Part shown: positions 51,352 through 61,075 of the stretch, piece after piece
Numbering within the stretch: the stretch's first letter is position 1
Layout of the letters: every line of letters starts with the position of its first letter
From: Flintibacter faecis
GTDB lineage: Bacteria > Bacillota > Clostridia > Oscillospirales > Oscillospiraceae
DNA length: 64,000 bases
NCBI RefSeq assembly: GCF_014287875.1
Contig: NZ_JACOPN010000005.1
Span: 191,984-255,983 of the forward strand
Direction of reading: 5' to 3'
Program-made: the position numbers and the translations under genes
The notes under the pieces: model-generated
What the model was told of the DNA's origin: nothing
What the model saw: the letters and a program-made list of their open reading frames with translations, nothing else
Database searches by the model: none

Positions 51352-51927
51352 ATGTCCGGCAGCTTTTTTCCCATGATCGCCCGGATGCGCTATATCAACC
51401 GCTGGGGACTGATGCGCAACACGGATACGGAGAACATCCAGGAGCACTCCCACATGGTGGCGGTGCTCTCCCACGCCCTGGCCGTCATCCAGAACCGCTA
51501 CTTCGGCCCCCAGATCGACCCCGGTCAGGCGGCGGTGGCGGCCCTGTACCACGATGCCAGCGAGATACTCACCGGCGACATGCCCACCCCCATCAAGTAT
51601 GACAACCCGGCCATTCAGCGGGCCTACAAGCAAGTGGAATCGGTGGCCGAGGAGAAGCTGCTGTCCATGCTCCCCGACGACCTGCGGGAGGAGTTTCGCC
51701 CCGCCATCACCATCCCGGACGAGAACATCCGGGCGGTGGTCAAGGCGGCGGACAAGCTGTCGGCCTATCTCAAGTGTGTGGAGGAGGTCAAAAGCGGCAA
51801 TCTGGAATTCAAGAAAGCCAAAGAACAGACCTATGCCGCCCTGTGCCGGGACCCCATCCCCGCCCTGCAATACTTCATGGATCACTTTTTAGACGGCTTT
51901 TCTTTGACCCTGGACGAGCTGACTTGA
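51352..51927 (+). CDS. 5-prime-deoxynucleotidase, YfbR-like HD hydrolase
   Basis: This 191-residue HD-domain protein has a first metal His in ENIQEHSHMVAVLSHAL, the HD pair in AALYHDASEILTGDMPTPIKY (His67-Asp68) and a distal Asp in VKAADKLSAYLKC. The motif order and DMPTPIKY are characteristic of YfbR, which removes phosphate from dNMPs. GAGAGGGGG precedes the ATG. An ACT protein gene follows after 51 bp and may be co-transcribed. Confidence 0.9.
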   Translation: MSGSFFPMIARMRYINRWGLMRNTDTENIQEHSHMVAVLSHALAVIQNRYFGPQIDPGQAAVAALYHDASEILTGDMPTPIKYDNPAIQRAYKQVESVAEEKLLSMLPDDLREEFRPAITIPDENIRAVVKAADKLSAYLKCVEEVKSGNLEFKKAKEQTYAALCRDPIPALQYFMDHFLDGFSLTLDELT

Positions 51928-51978
51928 TACACGATATTGTCAAATCATAATTTTATAAACAGAAAGGAACATCCCGCT

Positions 51979-52248
51979 ATGAAAGCCATTGTTACCGTCA
52001 TCGGAAAGGACCGGGTGGGCATCACCGCCGCCGTGTGCGCCCTGCTGGCCCAGCACAACATCAACATTCTGGACATCAGCCAGACCGTGCTCCAGGACTA
52101 TTTCACCATGGTCATGCTGGTGGACACCGCCGCCTGCACCGCCTCCATCGGTGAGATGGCCGACCTGCTGGAGCAGGCGGGCAAGGAGCAGGAGCTGTCC
52201 ATCCGCATCCAGCGGGAGGACATCTTCAACGCCATGCACCGCATCTGA
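51979..52248 (+). CDS. ACT domain-containing protein (UPF0237)
   Basis: This 89-residue single ACT domain starts MKAIVTVIGKDRVGITAAVC. ACT folds bind small ligands, often amino acids. It is normally found next to the UPF0210/PFL gene, as here (135 bp apart), so the two likely act together. A GAAAGGAAC site precedes the chosen ATG. A longer frame upstream lacks a site. Confidence 0.9.
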   Translation: MKAIVTVIGKDRVGITAAVCALLAQHNINILDISQTVLQDYFTMVMLVDTAACTASIGEMADLLEQAGKEQELSIRIQREDIFNAMHRI

Positions 52249-52257
52249 CGCAGCGTA

Positions 52258-52334
52258 AGGGCCGCTGAGGACAGCTGCCCCTACATCATGTCGTCATAAA
52301 TCGTCTGTAGGGGCCGATGTCCCCATCGGCCCGT
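52258..52334. repeat. R3 hairpin repeat
   Basis: GGGCCGCTGAGGACAGCTGC ... CCCCTACA faces TGTAGGGG ... CCGATGTCCCCATCGGCCCG. It can fold as a long hairpin between the ACT and PFL genes and might reduce read-through. Confidence 0.7.
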
Positions 52335-52383
52335 CCGAATCCGTCAGGGCGGTGATCCGCCCTGTTTACTCAGGAGGTTCTTT

Positions 52384-53742
52384 ATGCTCAATCAACATGA
52401 GATCATGCAGACCATCCAGATGATCGACCAGCAGCATCTGGACGTGCGTACCATCACCATGGGCATCTCCCTGTTGTCCTGCGCCCACAGCGACGTGAAG
52501 GTGGCCTGCGATAAGGTCTATGATAAAATTACCCGCTATGCCGAAAAGCTGGTGGCCACCGGCGAGGCCATTGAAAAGGAGTTTGGCATCCCCATCGTCA
52601 ATAAGCGCATCTCCGTCACCCCCATCGCCCTGGTGGCCGCCGCCGCCGAAACGGACAACTACACCCCCTTTGCCCAGGCCATGGACCGGGCGGCCAAAAC
52701 CTGCGGCGTGAACTTCATCGGCGGCTTCTCCGCCCTGGTGCAGAAGGGCATGACCGAAGCCGACCGCAAGCTGATCCACTCCATTCCCGAGGCCCTGGCA
52801 ACCACCGACATCGTCTGCGGCAGCGTGAACGTGGGCTCGACGAAGGCGGGCATCGACATGGATGCGGTGGCCCTGATGGGCCGGACCATCAAGGACCTGG
52901 CGGAGCGCACCGCCGACAAGGGCGGCTTTGGCTGCGCCAAGCTGGTGGTGTTCTGCAACGCCGTGGAGGACAACCCCTTCATGGCCGGTGCGTTCCACGG
53001 CGTGGGCGAGCCGGAGCGGGTCATCAACGTGGGCGTATCCGGCCCCGGCGTGGTCCACCACGCCCTCCAGGCCGTGAAGGGCCAGCCCTTCGACGTGGTG
53101 GCCGAGACCATCAAAAAGACCGCCTTCCGCATCACCCGCATGGGCCAGCTGGTGGCCCAGGAGGCCAGCCGCCGCCTGGACACCCCCTTCGGCATCGTGG
53201 ACCTGTCCCTGGCCCCCACCCCCGCCGTGGGCGACAGCGTGGCCCGCATCCTGGAGGAGATGGGCCTGGAGGTCTGCGGCACCCACGGCACCACCGCCGC
53301 TCTGGCCCTGCTCAACGATGCGGTGAAGAAGGGCGGCGTGATGGCCTCCTCCTCCGTGGGCGGCCTGTCCGGCGCCTTCATCCCCGTCAGCGAGGACGAG
53401 GGCATGATCGCCGCCGCCGCCTCCGGGGCCCTGACCCTGGATAAGCTGGAGGCCATGACCTGCGTGTGCTCCGTGGGCCTGGACATGATCGCCGTCCCCG
53501 GCGACACCTCCGCCGAGACCCTGTCCGCCATCATCGCCGACGAGGCGGCCATCGGCATGGTGAACACCAAGACCACCGCCGTGCGCCTGATCCCCGCCCC
53601 CGGCTGCAAGGTGGGGGACACGGTGGAGTTCGGCGGCCTGCTGGGTTCCGCCCCCGTGCAGCCCGTCCACCCCTTCTCCGCCCACGACTTCGTGGCCCGG
53701 GGCGGCCGCATCCCCGCCCCCATGCAGAGCTTGAAGAACTGA
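52384..53742 (+). CDS. PFL family protein (UPF0210 / DUF711)
   Basis: This 452-residue protein starts [20 protein letters not shown] and shows the UPF0210 features: [42 protein letters not shown], and a closing segment with [15 protein letters not shown]. The family is structurally related to pyruvate-formate-lyase-like folds, but I see no glycyl-radical motif and the activity is unknown. It is paired with an ACT-domain gene upstream. AGGAGG precedes the ATG. Confidence 0.92.
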   Translation: MLNQHEIMQTIQMIDQQHLDVRTITMGISLLSCAHSDVKVACDKVYDKITRYAEKLVATGEAIEKEFGIPIVNKRISVTPIALVAAAAETDNYTPFAQAMDRAAKTCGVNFIGGFSALVQKGMTEADRKLIHSIPEALATTDIVCGSVNVGSTKAGIDMDAVALMGRTIKDLAERTADKGGFGCAKLVVFCNAVEDNPFMAGAFHGVGEPERVINVGVSGPGVVHHALQAVKGQPFDVVAETIKKTAFRITRMGQLVAQEASRRLDTPFGIVDLSLAPTPAVGDSVARILEEMGLEVCGTHGTTAALALLNDAVKKGGVMASSSVGGLSGAFIPVSEDEGMIAAAASGALTLDKLEAMTCVCSVGLDMIAVPGDTSAETLSAIIADEAAIGMVNTKTTAVRLIPAPGCKVGDTVEFGGLLGSAPVQPVHPFSAHDFVARGGRIPAPMQSLKN

Positions 53743-53756
53743 TTTTTTGGGATATT

Positions 53757-53858
53757 GTCATTGCGAGGAGGGCGAAGCCCGACGTGGCAATCCGTAACTC
53801 CCGTCCTAGGGACGAAGGGAAACGGATTCCCACGTCGCTGCGCTCCTCGGAATGACAG
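53757..53858. repeat. R1 inverted pair
   Basis: GTCATTGCGAGGAGGGCGAA ... CAATCCG (53757-53794) faces CGGATTCCCACGTCGCTGCG ... GAATGACAG (53823-53858). This is a clean example of the R1 palindromic pair with a 28-bp loop. Confidence 0.8.
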
Positions 53859-53886
53859 ATACCGGGCAACTCAGCGGTTTCATTTT

Positions 53887-53922
53887 GCGCCCCGTCACTT
53901 CATGTTGCGGGGCGCATTTTCT
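53887..53922 (+). terminator. Terminator of the PFL gene
   Basis: GCGCCCCG (53887-53894) pairs with CGGGGCGC (53908-53915) and is followed by ATTTTCTT. Confidence 0.65.
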
Positions 53923-53928
53923 TCCCCC

Positions 53929-53957
53929 TTGACTTCAGTGGGTAAATGTGTTAAAGT
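53929..53957 (+). promoter_or_regulatory. Predicted promoter of tyrA
   Basis: TTGACT (53929-53934) and TAAAGT (53952-53957) are 17 bp apart, 49 bp before the start codon. Confidence 0.7.
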
Positions 53958-54006
53958 GTTCCAGATGACCGGCCCCCACCGGGTCCGGGGAAAAGAGGAA
54001 CAGATT

Positions 54007-54897
54007 ATGAGCAGACACATCGTCATCGTGGGGCTGGGCCTGATCGGCGGCTCGATGGCCAAGGCCCTCCACGGATTTGAAGATTTTGATTTGATCGGCG
54101 TGGACGTGAGCGAGCCCACCCTGCGCTATGCCCTGGAGCAGGACATTGTGGACCGGGTGGAGCCAGACCCGGTCAAAGCCCTGGCGGAGGGCGACCTGGT
54201 GTTCCTGTGCCTGCACCCCCAGGGCATCGTGGACTTTATGGCCCAGCACCGGGACCACTTCAAGCCCGGGGCCATGGTCACCGACGTGTGCGGCGTGAAG
54301 GGGGCCATCCTAGAGGGAGCCAAAGTGCTGCCCGACACCGTGTCCTTTGTGGGCGGACACCCCATGGCGGGCACGGAGTTCTCCGGCATCCAGCACGCCC
54401 TGGTCAACATGTTCCACGGGGCCCACTATATCCTCACGCCCAACGACCGGTCCCGCCCGGAGCACGTGGAGCTGATGGAGCGCCTGGCCGTCCACATCGG
54501 CTGCGCCAATATCGTCAAGACCACGCCGGAAAATCACGACGCCATCATCGCCTACACCAGCCAGATGATGCACGTCATCGCCGTGGCCGTGTGCGACGAC
54601 CCCAGCCTGTTCCAGTATCAGGGCTTCGAGGGGGACTCCTTCCGGGGCTGTACCCGGGTGGCCGCCCTGGACGTGCCACTGTGGACCCAGCTGTTCACCA
54701 TGAACTCCAAGGCCCTGGGCAGCGCCCTGGAGGAGCTGGAGGGCAACATCCGCACCTACCGCCAGGCCATCGAAGCCGGGGACACCACGACCCTGGTGGA
54801 AAAGCTGTCCTATTCCGCCGCCCGCAAACGGAAAATGAACCGCCTGGAACTGGAAAGCGGAGCCGTGGGGCGGGAGGGGAAGAAACCGAAGGTGTAA
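54007..54897 (+). CDS. tyrA: Prephenate dehydrogenase
   Basis: This 296-residue enzyme oxidises prephenate to 4-hydroxyphenylpyruvate for tyrosine synthesis. The Rossmann start reads IVIVGLGLIGGSMAKALHG. DVCGVKGAI and the family signature GGHPMAGTEFSG (His in the active site) follow, then the helical dimerisation domain. There is no chorismate-mutase or ACT extension. Arogenate specificity is possible. The start at ATG 54007 follows AAGAGGAAC; the frame upstream runs through an R1 repeat and is not coding. Confidence 0.9.
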   Translation: MSRHIVIVGLGLIGGSMAKALHGFEDFDLIGVDVSEPTLRYALEQDIVDRVEPDPVKALAEGDLVFLCLHPQGIVDFMAQHRDHFKPGAMVTDVCGVKGAILEGAKVLPDTVSFVGGHPMAGTEFSGIQHALVNMFHGAHYILTPNDRSRPEHVELMERLAVHIGCANIVKTTPENHDAIIAYTSQMMHVIAVAVCDDPSLFQYQGFEGDSFRGCTRVAALDVPLWTQLFTMNSKALGSALEELEGNIRTYRQAIEAGDTTTLVEKLSYSAARKRKMNRLELESGAVGREGKKPKV

Positions 54898-54917
54898 AAT
54901 TGTGATAGGATATAAGA

Positions 54918-54949
54918 CAGCCCGGACGACGGTTTGGTCGTCCGGGCTG
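54918..54949. terminator. Hairpin after tyrA
   Basis: CAGCCCGGACGAC and GTCGTCCGGGCTG pair around a short loop. The T-run is absent on the plus strand, so termination strength is uncertain. Confidence 0.55.
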
Positions 54950-54970
54950 CTGCGTTGAGAAAAAGAAGTT

Positions 54971-55729
54971 TTATTTGGTCATACTTGTTAACCACCTGGC
55001 TATTATATTGCATTTATCCATTTGTATTCCGCAACTTGATGTAAGTCTACTTTGCAGTTCCATGGCGCTGTAAGTATTGCTACTGAACAACGTATCTTTA
55101 TACGCCTGCGCTAAGAAACTGTTCGGCTTTCCAAATAACGTGAGAACGCCGCCTTTCTCTAAATAATCCTTAATTACCGGTGTTATTTGCGCTTTATTCA
55201 TAAGATTCTCATTAAGTTGCGCACAGGAGACAAGAAAGAACGGCAGATTTGTGGAGTAGTTTAGAAAAACCATTGCATTTCCGCTAAAGTATTGAGATTT
55301 TGTATAGTGCGCTGAATTTGTATGTGTTCCCCCGGTATGTATTCCTCCTACAGTAGCTCCAGTATATATAGTTTCTGCAGGATGATATGTATAGGAATCA
55401 TTATTTAGTGCCATAGAATCAAAAAAGAAATTGGATGTACTTGCGAGTCGATGTTTATGATCAACAAGAATGATCTGCCCATTATTATCTCGGTAAATTT
55501 GGATTGTGTCACCAATTTTCTCTGGGTTATTATAAAGTGTCATCAATAGTGTTGCTGATTTTGTTGCATCCTTTTCCGATTTATATTGTCGATACAGTGC
55601 ATTATCGGGGGAGAGGGCGTTTAATTTAACTCCATTAGCGAGCGATGATTTATAAAACGGGGATGTTTTGTCAGTCAGCAATATTACAATGGCACAGATG
55701 ATAAACACAATGAACAAGATGCCGTACAT
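54971..55729 (-). CDS. Hypothetical membrane-anchored protein, low GC
   Basis: This 252-residue protein is unrecognised. One N-terminal hydrophobic helix (about 3-19, ILFIVFIICAIVILL) precedes a soluble, probably extracytoplasmic domain with two regions of mixed alpha/beta character (IGDTIQIYRDNNGQIILVDH; FLVSCAQLNENLMNKAQ) and a Gly/Thr/His-rich stretch (GATVGGIHTGGTHTNSAHY). GGGGG precedes the ATG. The base composition is markedly AT-rich compared with tyrA. A 52-residue membrane protein gene lies 54 bp upstream on the same strand and probably shares the transcript. Confidence 0.65.
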   Translation of the reverse strand: MYGILFIVFIICAIVILLTDKTSPFYKSSLANGVKLNALSPDNALYRQYKSEKDATKSATLLMTLYNNPEKIGDTIQIYRDNNGQIILVDHKHRLASTSNFFFDSMALNNDSYTYHPAETIYTGATVGGIHTGGTHTNSAHYTKSQYFSGNAMVFLNYSTNLPFFLVSCAQLNENLMNKAQITPVIKDYLEKGGVLTLFGKPNSFLAQAYKDTLFSSNTYSAMELQSRLTSSCGIQMDKCNIIARWLTSMTK

Positions 55730-55783
55730 AGTGTAATCCCCCTAAAAAGTCCTTTGATAATTTTGAATGTGAAAGTAATATTC

Positions 55784-55942
55784 CTATCTAAGATAACTAG
55801 TAACAATCAAGAGTATTACAACAATGGCACCTACGATTGTTGCTGTTTTTGAACTTATTCCCAAATCTTTTAAACACGTTTGCCATAACTTAAATATCAA
55901 AATAAAGATGCCAAGTGCAATCAAAACTGCTAGAACCACCAT
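55784..55942 (-). CDS. Small two-helix membrane protein
   Basis: This 52-residue ORF starts MVVLAVLIALGIFILIFKLW, then a short polar loop with QTCLKDLGISSKTA, and a second helix TIVGAIVVILLIVTSYLR. A GGGGAGAGG site lies at normal spacing before the ATG, which supports real translation. It is AT-rich and immediately upstream of the 252-residue membrane-anchored protein. It does not match a family I know; size and layout would also fit a toxin-like peptide or a holin-like helper. Confidence 0.55.
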   Translation of the reverse strand: MVVLAVLIALGIFILIFKLWQTCLKDLGISSKTATIVGAIVVILLIVTSYLR

Positions 55943-56114
55943 ACTGTTCACCTCTCCCCTTCTAATGTTTTTAAAGGTGTACTTTTACAAATTAGTAAAA
56001 TCAAGGGAATAATATCCCGAAATCCTATTGCAAATAGCATAAAAGCATGTTAAACTGAATTTGCTGAAAACACGGGAGAAAATTTGAAAAAGTACACTTT
56101 TTCAAACTTTCCAC

Positions 56115-56738
<624 letters not shown>

Positions 56739-56811
56739 TCATCTTAGAGGAAAAGAGGGACTTTTGTTGCATTTCAGCGTACACGCTGCCGCCGAAAAGG
56801 CCACCGGAAAA

Positions 56812-56858
56812 CAAAAAACCGCCCCGGACCGTTTCCAATTCAAACGGTCCGGGGCGGT
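56812..56858 (-). terminator. Terminator of putP
   Basis: ACCGCCCCGGACCGTTT pairs with AAACGGTCCGGGGCGGT, followed on the minus strand by TTTTTTG. Confidence 0.85.
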
Positions 56859-56870
56859 CTGGATTCAGGC

Positions 56871-58400
56871 TCAGGTGTTATAGCTGTCGAACATGTCGGT
56901 GATCTCCTTCTCCGGTGCGGGGGTGAGGAGGGAGACGACGACGATGGCGCACAGGGCGCACAGGAAGGCGGGCAGCAGCTCGTAGATGTTGAAGATGCCG
57001 CCCATGGGGGCCACCAGGAACTTCCACACAAAGATCATCACGCCGCCCACCACCAGGCCGGCCATGATGCCCTGGCGGTTGCTCCGCCGCCAGAACAGGG
57101 CGCACAGCATAGCGGGGCCGAAGGTGGCGCCGAAGCCGGCCCAGGCGAAGGAGACGATCTTGAACACGTTGCTGTTGGGGTCGGCGGCCAGGAAGATGGC
57201 GATGAAGGCGATGACCACCACCGTCAGCCGGGCGGCCAGCATGTTCTGCTTGGGGGTGAGCTTCACGCCCAGCAGGTCCTGAAGCACGTTCTCGGAAAAG
57301 GCGGAGGCGGCGGCCAGCAGCTGGGAGTCGGCGGTGGACATGGTGGCCGCCAGAATACCCGCCAGAATGCACCCGGCCACAACGGCGGGCAGGATGCCAT
57401 AGCTGGACAGCAGGTCAGACAGGCGGACGATGACCGTCTCGGTGGCGCTGCCCTCCAGGGAGGGGATGCGTCCGGCAGCGGAGACGGCGTGGCCCACAAT
57501 GCCGATGAACACGGCCACGGCCATGGAGATGACCACCCAGCTGGCGGCGATGCGGCGGGAGAGCTTCAGCTCGTCCTCGTGGCGGATGGCCATAAAGCGC
57601 ACCAGGATGTGGGGCATACCGAAATAGCCCAGGCCCCAGGCCAGCATAGAGACGATGCGGATGAAGCCGTAGGGCTCGGCGGAGCCGGTGGCGGCGTTAT
57701 AGGTCTGGTCAAAGTGCAGGAAGCCGGGCAGGCTGCGGGCGTGCTCCAGCACGGCACCCATGCCCCCCGCCTGGACCACGCCGAACACCACGATGATGGC
57801 CAGGGCGATGGTCATGATGATGGACTGAATCAGGTCCATGGTCGCCACGGCGCTGAAGCCGCCCACGGAGGTATAGCTGATGATAACGATAGCGCCGATG
57901 ATGACCGCCACCATATAGTCCCAGCCGAACAGACTGTTGAACAGCTTGCCGATGGCCGCCAGACCGGAGGCCACATAGGGCACGAAGAACACCAGAATGA
58001 TCACGGCAGAGATGCCCATGATGACGGGTTTCTTCTCCCCATAGCGCTTGGAGATGAAGCTGGGGATGGTGATGGCGTCCAGATGGACGCTGTACCGCCG
58101 CAGGCGGCGGGCCACCAGCAGGAAGTTTAAGTAGGTGCCCGTCACCAGACCGATGGCGGTCCAGCTGGCATCGGCCACGCCGCTGAGATAGGCAAGGCCG
58201 GGGATGCCCATCAGCAGATAGCTGCTCATGTCCGAGGCCTCGGCGCTCATGGCGGTGACCAGGGGGCCCATGCCCCGCCCGCCCAAATAAAAGCCCTCAG
58301 AGCTCTTCTTAGACCGGCGTCCGATCATCACGCCGGTGAAGATCACCATACACAGGTACAGAATGATGGTACCCATGATGATCATTTGTATGGTTGTCAT
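56871..58400 (-). CDS. putP: Sodium/proline symporter (SSS family)
   Basis: This 509-residue membrane protein has about 13 hydrophobic helices and SSS-family motifs: SDMSSYLLMGIPGLAY near residue 57 and SFAWAGFGATFGPAMLCALFWRR near 430. AILAATMSTADSQLLAAASAFSEN matches the PutP signature including the Ser/Thr that bind sodium. It should import proline with Na+; related solutes cannot be excluded. The start MTTIQMIIMGTI follows GAGGAGGAG. The promoter and palindrome upstream suggest regulated expression. Confidence 0.9.
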   Translation of the reverse strand: MTTIQMIIMGTIILYLCMVIFTGVMIGRRSKKSSEGFYLGGRGMGPLVTAMSAEASDMSSYLLMGIPGLAYLSGVADASWTAIGLVTGTYLNFLLVARRLRRYSVHLDAITIPSFISKRYGEKKPVIMGISAVIILVFFVPYVASGLAAIGKLFNSLFGWDYMVAVIIGAIVIISYTSVGGFSAVATMDLIQSIIMTIALAIIVVFGVVQAGGMGAVLEHARSLPGFLHFDQTYNAATGSAEPYGFIRIVSMLAWGLGYFGMPHILVRFMAIRHEDELKLSRRIAASWVVISMAVAVFIGIVGHAVSAAGRIPSLEGSATETVIVRLSDLLSSYGILPAVVAGCILAGILAATMSTADSQLLAAASAFSENVLQDLLGVKLTPKQNMLAARLTVVVIAFIAIFLAADPNSNVFKIVSFAWAGFGATFGPAMLCALFWRRSNRQGIMAGLVVGGVMIFVWKFLVAPMGGIFNIYELLPAFLCALCAIVVVSLLTPAPEKEITDMFDSYNT

Positions 58401-58454
58401 ATCTCTCCTCCTCACAGTCCGCCGCCGGCACACATCCGGCGGCGCGGTTTTCTC

Positions 58455-58463
58455 ATTATAGCA
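58455..58463 (-). promoter_or_regulatory. Extended -10 promoter of putP
   Basis: On the minus strand TGC precedes TATAAT (58455-58460), an extended -10 box. No good -35 is seen, as expected for an activated promoter. A GC-rich hairpin (CCGCCGG / CCGGCGG, about 58422-58442) lies in the leader. Confidence 0.55.
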
Positions 58464-58484
58464 CACAAATTCCTGAAATAAAAT

Positions 58485-58524
58485 ACAGAACAAAGTACAG
58501 ACTTGATTCTGTACTTTATTCTGT
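58485..58524. promoter_or_regulatory. 40-bp palindrome between aminotransferase and putP
   Basis: ACAGAACAAAGTACAGA (58485-58501) and TCTGTACTTTATTCTGT (58508-58524) match inversely at 16 of 17 positions around a 6-bp centre. It sits just upstream of the putP promoter, where an activator would bind. On the minus strand it is followed by TATTTTATTT and could instead end the aminotransferase transcript. Confidence 0.6.
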
Positions 58525-58605
58525 TTAAAAGAAGATATTTTCTGTCATTGCAGGAGTTTTAAGCTGTACTTAAATTCGATTTGAAACTAGGATAAAGAAA
58601 ATATT

Positions 58606-59802
58606 TCAGTCCTTCTGTCTCTGATACCGCTCCGCCAGCTGCTTGAACCGGGGCAGGGCGGCAACCACTCGCTCCTCGGGTACGCAGTAGGCCAGCCGGA
58701 AGTGGCCGGGGCAGCCGAAGGCCGTGCCGGGCACCAGAAACAGGTCCAGCTCCGTGGCTTTCTTACAAAATGCCACGTCGTCCGGTTCCAGAGACCGGGG
58801 GAACATGTAGAAGCTGCCTCCGGGCTCCACACAGGAAAAGCCGTATTCCGTCAGGGCGGAAAAGAGCCGGTCTTTGTTCCGCTCATAGATCTCCAGCTGG
58901 CTGGTCAGGTCGGCGCAGCGGCCCACCGTCAGCTGCATCAGGGTGGAGGTGCCGTTGCAGCCGATGGTCCGGGAGATCTGGGGGCACACCTCTGCGATGG
59001 TCATGGCCTGCTCCGCCTTGGGATTCACCGCCAGATAGCCGATGCGCTCTCCGGGCAGGGACAGGGACTTGGAGAAGGAGTAGCAGGTGATGGTGTTGTG
59101 ATAGAACCGGGCGGGATAGGTCTCCTCCGTACCGGTGAACAGCAGCTCCCGATAGGGCTCGTCGGAGATGAGATAGATGGGGTGGCCGAACTGGCGCTGC
59201 TTCTCCTCCAGCAGGGCGGCCAGCTGGGTCAGGGTGGCGGAGGACAGGACGATGCCCGAGGGATTGTTGGGGGAGTTGATGAGCAGGGCGGTGACGGCGG
59301 GATTCAGGCGCTCCTCCAGGGCTCGGAAGTTGATCTGGAAGGAGTCCACATCCGCCGGGACCACCGACAGGCGCAGCCCGGCCCCCTGGGTATAGGGGCG
59401 GTACTCGGGGAAATAGGGGGCAAAGACGATGATCTCGTCCCCCGGCTCGGTCACTGCCCGCAGGGCGTGGCCCAGGGCTCCCGCCGCCCCGCTGGCCATG
59501 AACAGGTGCTCCGGCTGATAGTCCATGCCGAACCGGCGGTTCAGGGACCGGGCCAGCTGTTCCCGGACCTGGGGCAGTCCGGCGCTGGGGCCATAGCTGT
59601 GGATCTGCAGGGTGGGGGTGTCGTTCAGGATGGTATGGATGGTCTGGTTCACCGCCTCCGGTGCGGGCACCGAGGGGTTGCCCAGGCTGAAGTTATACAC
59701 ATGCTCCTCGCCGATCTCCCGGGCACGCCGTTTGGCCATTCCGGCGATCTCGAAAATAATGTCCTTTTCCGACAGCATATCTGCATAGCGTTTTGACAGC
59801 AT
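58606..59802 (-). CDS. Pyridoxal-phosphate aminotransferase, class I/II
   Basis: This 398-residue fold-type I enzyme has LGNPSVPAP near the N-terminus, PNNPSG (about 182), LISDEPYREL (the Asp that binds the pyridine N) and TCYSFSKSLSLPGERIGY with the Schiff-base Lys. The substrate is not clear; aspartate or aromatic amino acids are possible. The start MLSKRYADML follows GGAG at 9 nt; TTG/ATG codons slightly upstream overlap that site. The next gene, a D-2-hydroxyacid dehydrogenase, is upstream on the same strand but separated by 190 bp. Confidence 0.87.
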   Translation of the reverse strand: MLSKRYADMLSEKDIIFEIAGMAKRRAREIGEEHVYNFSLGNPSVPAPEAVNQTIHTILNDTPTLQIHSYGPSAGLPQVREQLARSLNRRFGMDYQPEHLFMASGAAGALGHALRAVTEPGDEIIVFAPYFPEYRPYTQGAGLRLSVVPADVDSFQINFRALEERLNPAVTALLINSPNNPSGIVLSSATLTQLAALLEEKQRQFGHPIYLISDEPYRELLFTGTEETYPARFYHNTITCYSFSKSLSLPGERIGYLAVNPKAEQAMTIAEVCPQISRTIGCNGTSTLMQLTVGRCADLTSQLEIYERNKDRLFSALTEYGFSCVEPGGSFYMFPRSLEPDDVAFCKKATELDLFLVPGTAFGCPGHFRLAYCVPEERVVAALPRFKQLAERYQRQKD

Positions 59803-59993
59803 CCTGACCATCTCCAATTCTTTTTCGGACCTCCCGCCCCCTGCTGCGGCGGGAAGCAGTTCACGTTGGTTTCCTATACACTAGCACGATAGAGAATGAA
59901 AGTCAATGGACACGTTGCCGGAAAACCGCCGCCGCACAGCGAAAAATTTGTGCGGCGGCGGTACGACCAGCCTGTAAGCCTGCGCCGTCCGGC

Positions 59994-60929
59994 TCACCCC
60001 TCCACCAGATTCTCCAGGGGCTCTCCCGCCAGATAGCGCTTTAAGTTGTCCTGGGCCATCTCAACACAGGTGCGGCGGGTGATCTCCAGCCGCATTCCCC
60101 CGGCCACATGGGGGGTGATGAGCAGGTCGGGGATGTCCCACAGGGGGCTGTCCTGGGGCAGGGGCTCCGGGGTGGTCACATCCAGGGCGGCGCCCCACAG
60201 CCGGCCCTCCCCCATGACCCGGGCCAGGGCCTCCTGATCCAGCACGCTGCCCCGGCCGGAGCTGATGAGGATGGCCCCCTCCTTCATCCGGCGCAGCCGG
60301 TCCTCATTCATCAGGCCCGCCGTCTGGGGGGAGTGGGGCACCACCAGCACCACGATGTCCGCCTGGGGCAGCAGATCGTCCAGCCGCTCCATGGGGAACA
60401 CCTGATCAAAGCCCTCCACCGGGCCGTGTACCGTTCGTTTCAGTCCCAGCGTGTGCGCCCCCAGGCCCTGACACATAGCGGCGAAGGTGCTGCCGATGTG
60501 GCCCGCCCCCACCACCAGAACGGTGCTGCCCCGGACGCACTTCATCCGGCCCCGGTCCTTCCACTGGTGCAGACGCTGGCTGTCCCGATAGACGGGCAGG
60601 CGGCGGCACACCGCCAGCAGGCTGGCCAGGATATGCTCGGCCACGCTGACCTGGTTGGACCCGCTGGAGGAGGTGAACTTTGCCCCCGCCGGGATGTGCC
60701 CGGCATACTCGTCCGTCCCCGCCCACATGGTCTGGAACCACCGCAGAGACTTGGCCTGGGCCAGGCGCTCCGGCCTGGGCCAGCCGAAGATCACCGTGGC
60801 CCGGGCCAGCTCCTCCGCCGTCACGGCGCTGCCGCTGGTATAGATATGCTCCGCCCGTGGGGCGATGGCGGCAAACTCCCCCTTCTCCTCCTCGGTCACC
60901 GGGAGAAGATTTAAAATGACCTCCTGCAT
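59994..60929 (-). CDS. D-isomer-specific 2-hydroxyacid dehydrogenase
   Basis: This 311-residue protein has the substrate domain split around an NAD-binding Rossmann fold. VLVVGAGHIGSTFAAMCQGLG (about 138) binds the cofactor; SSGRGSVLDQEAL contains the active-site Arg; DVTTPEPLPQDSPLWDIPDLLITPHVAGG carries the Glu and catalytic His. It reduces a 2-keto acid to a D-2-hydroxy acid. The exact substrate is unknown. GAGGAG precedes the ATG. It is divergent from recG. Confidence 0.88.
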   Translation of the reverse strand: MQEVILNLLPVTEEEKGEFAAIAPRAEHIYTSGSAVTAEELARATVIFGWPRPERLAQAKSLRWFQTMWAGTDEYAGHIPAGAKFTSSSGSNQVSVAEHILASLLAVCRRLPVYRDSQRLHQWKDRGRMKCVRGSTVLVVGAGHIGSTFAAMCQGLGAHTLGLKRTVHGPVEGFDQVFPMERLDDLLPQADIVVLVVPHSPQTAGLMNEDRLRRMKEGAILISSGRGSVLDQEALARVMGEGRLWGAALDVTTPEPLPQDSPLWDIPDLLITPHVAGGMRLEITRRTCVEMAQDNLKRYLAGEPLENLVEG

Positions 60930-61075
60930 ACGATGCGCTCCTCTCTGCGCCGCACACCCTGCGGCGTTTTGGTCTATTATACCTGGCAGAGGCCTACGCT
61001 GACAAGGCCCCGCTTTACTCCCCGGGGCGGCTGTGCTAAAATAAAGAGCAGATAGCGGAGAAAGGAGGCGCTGCC

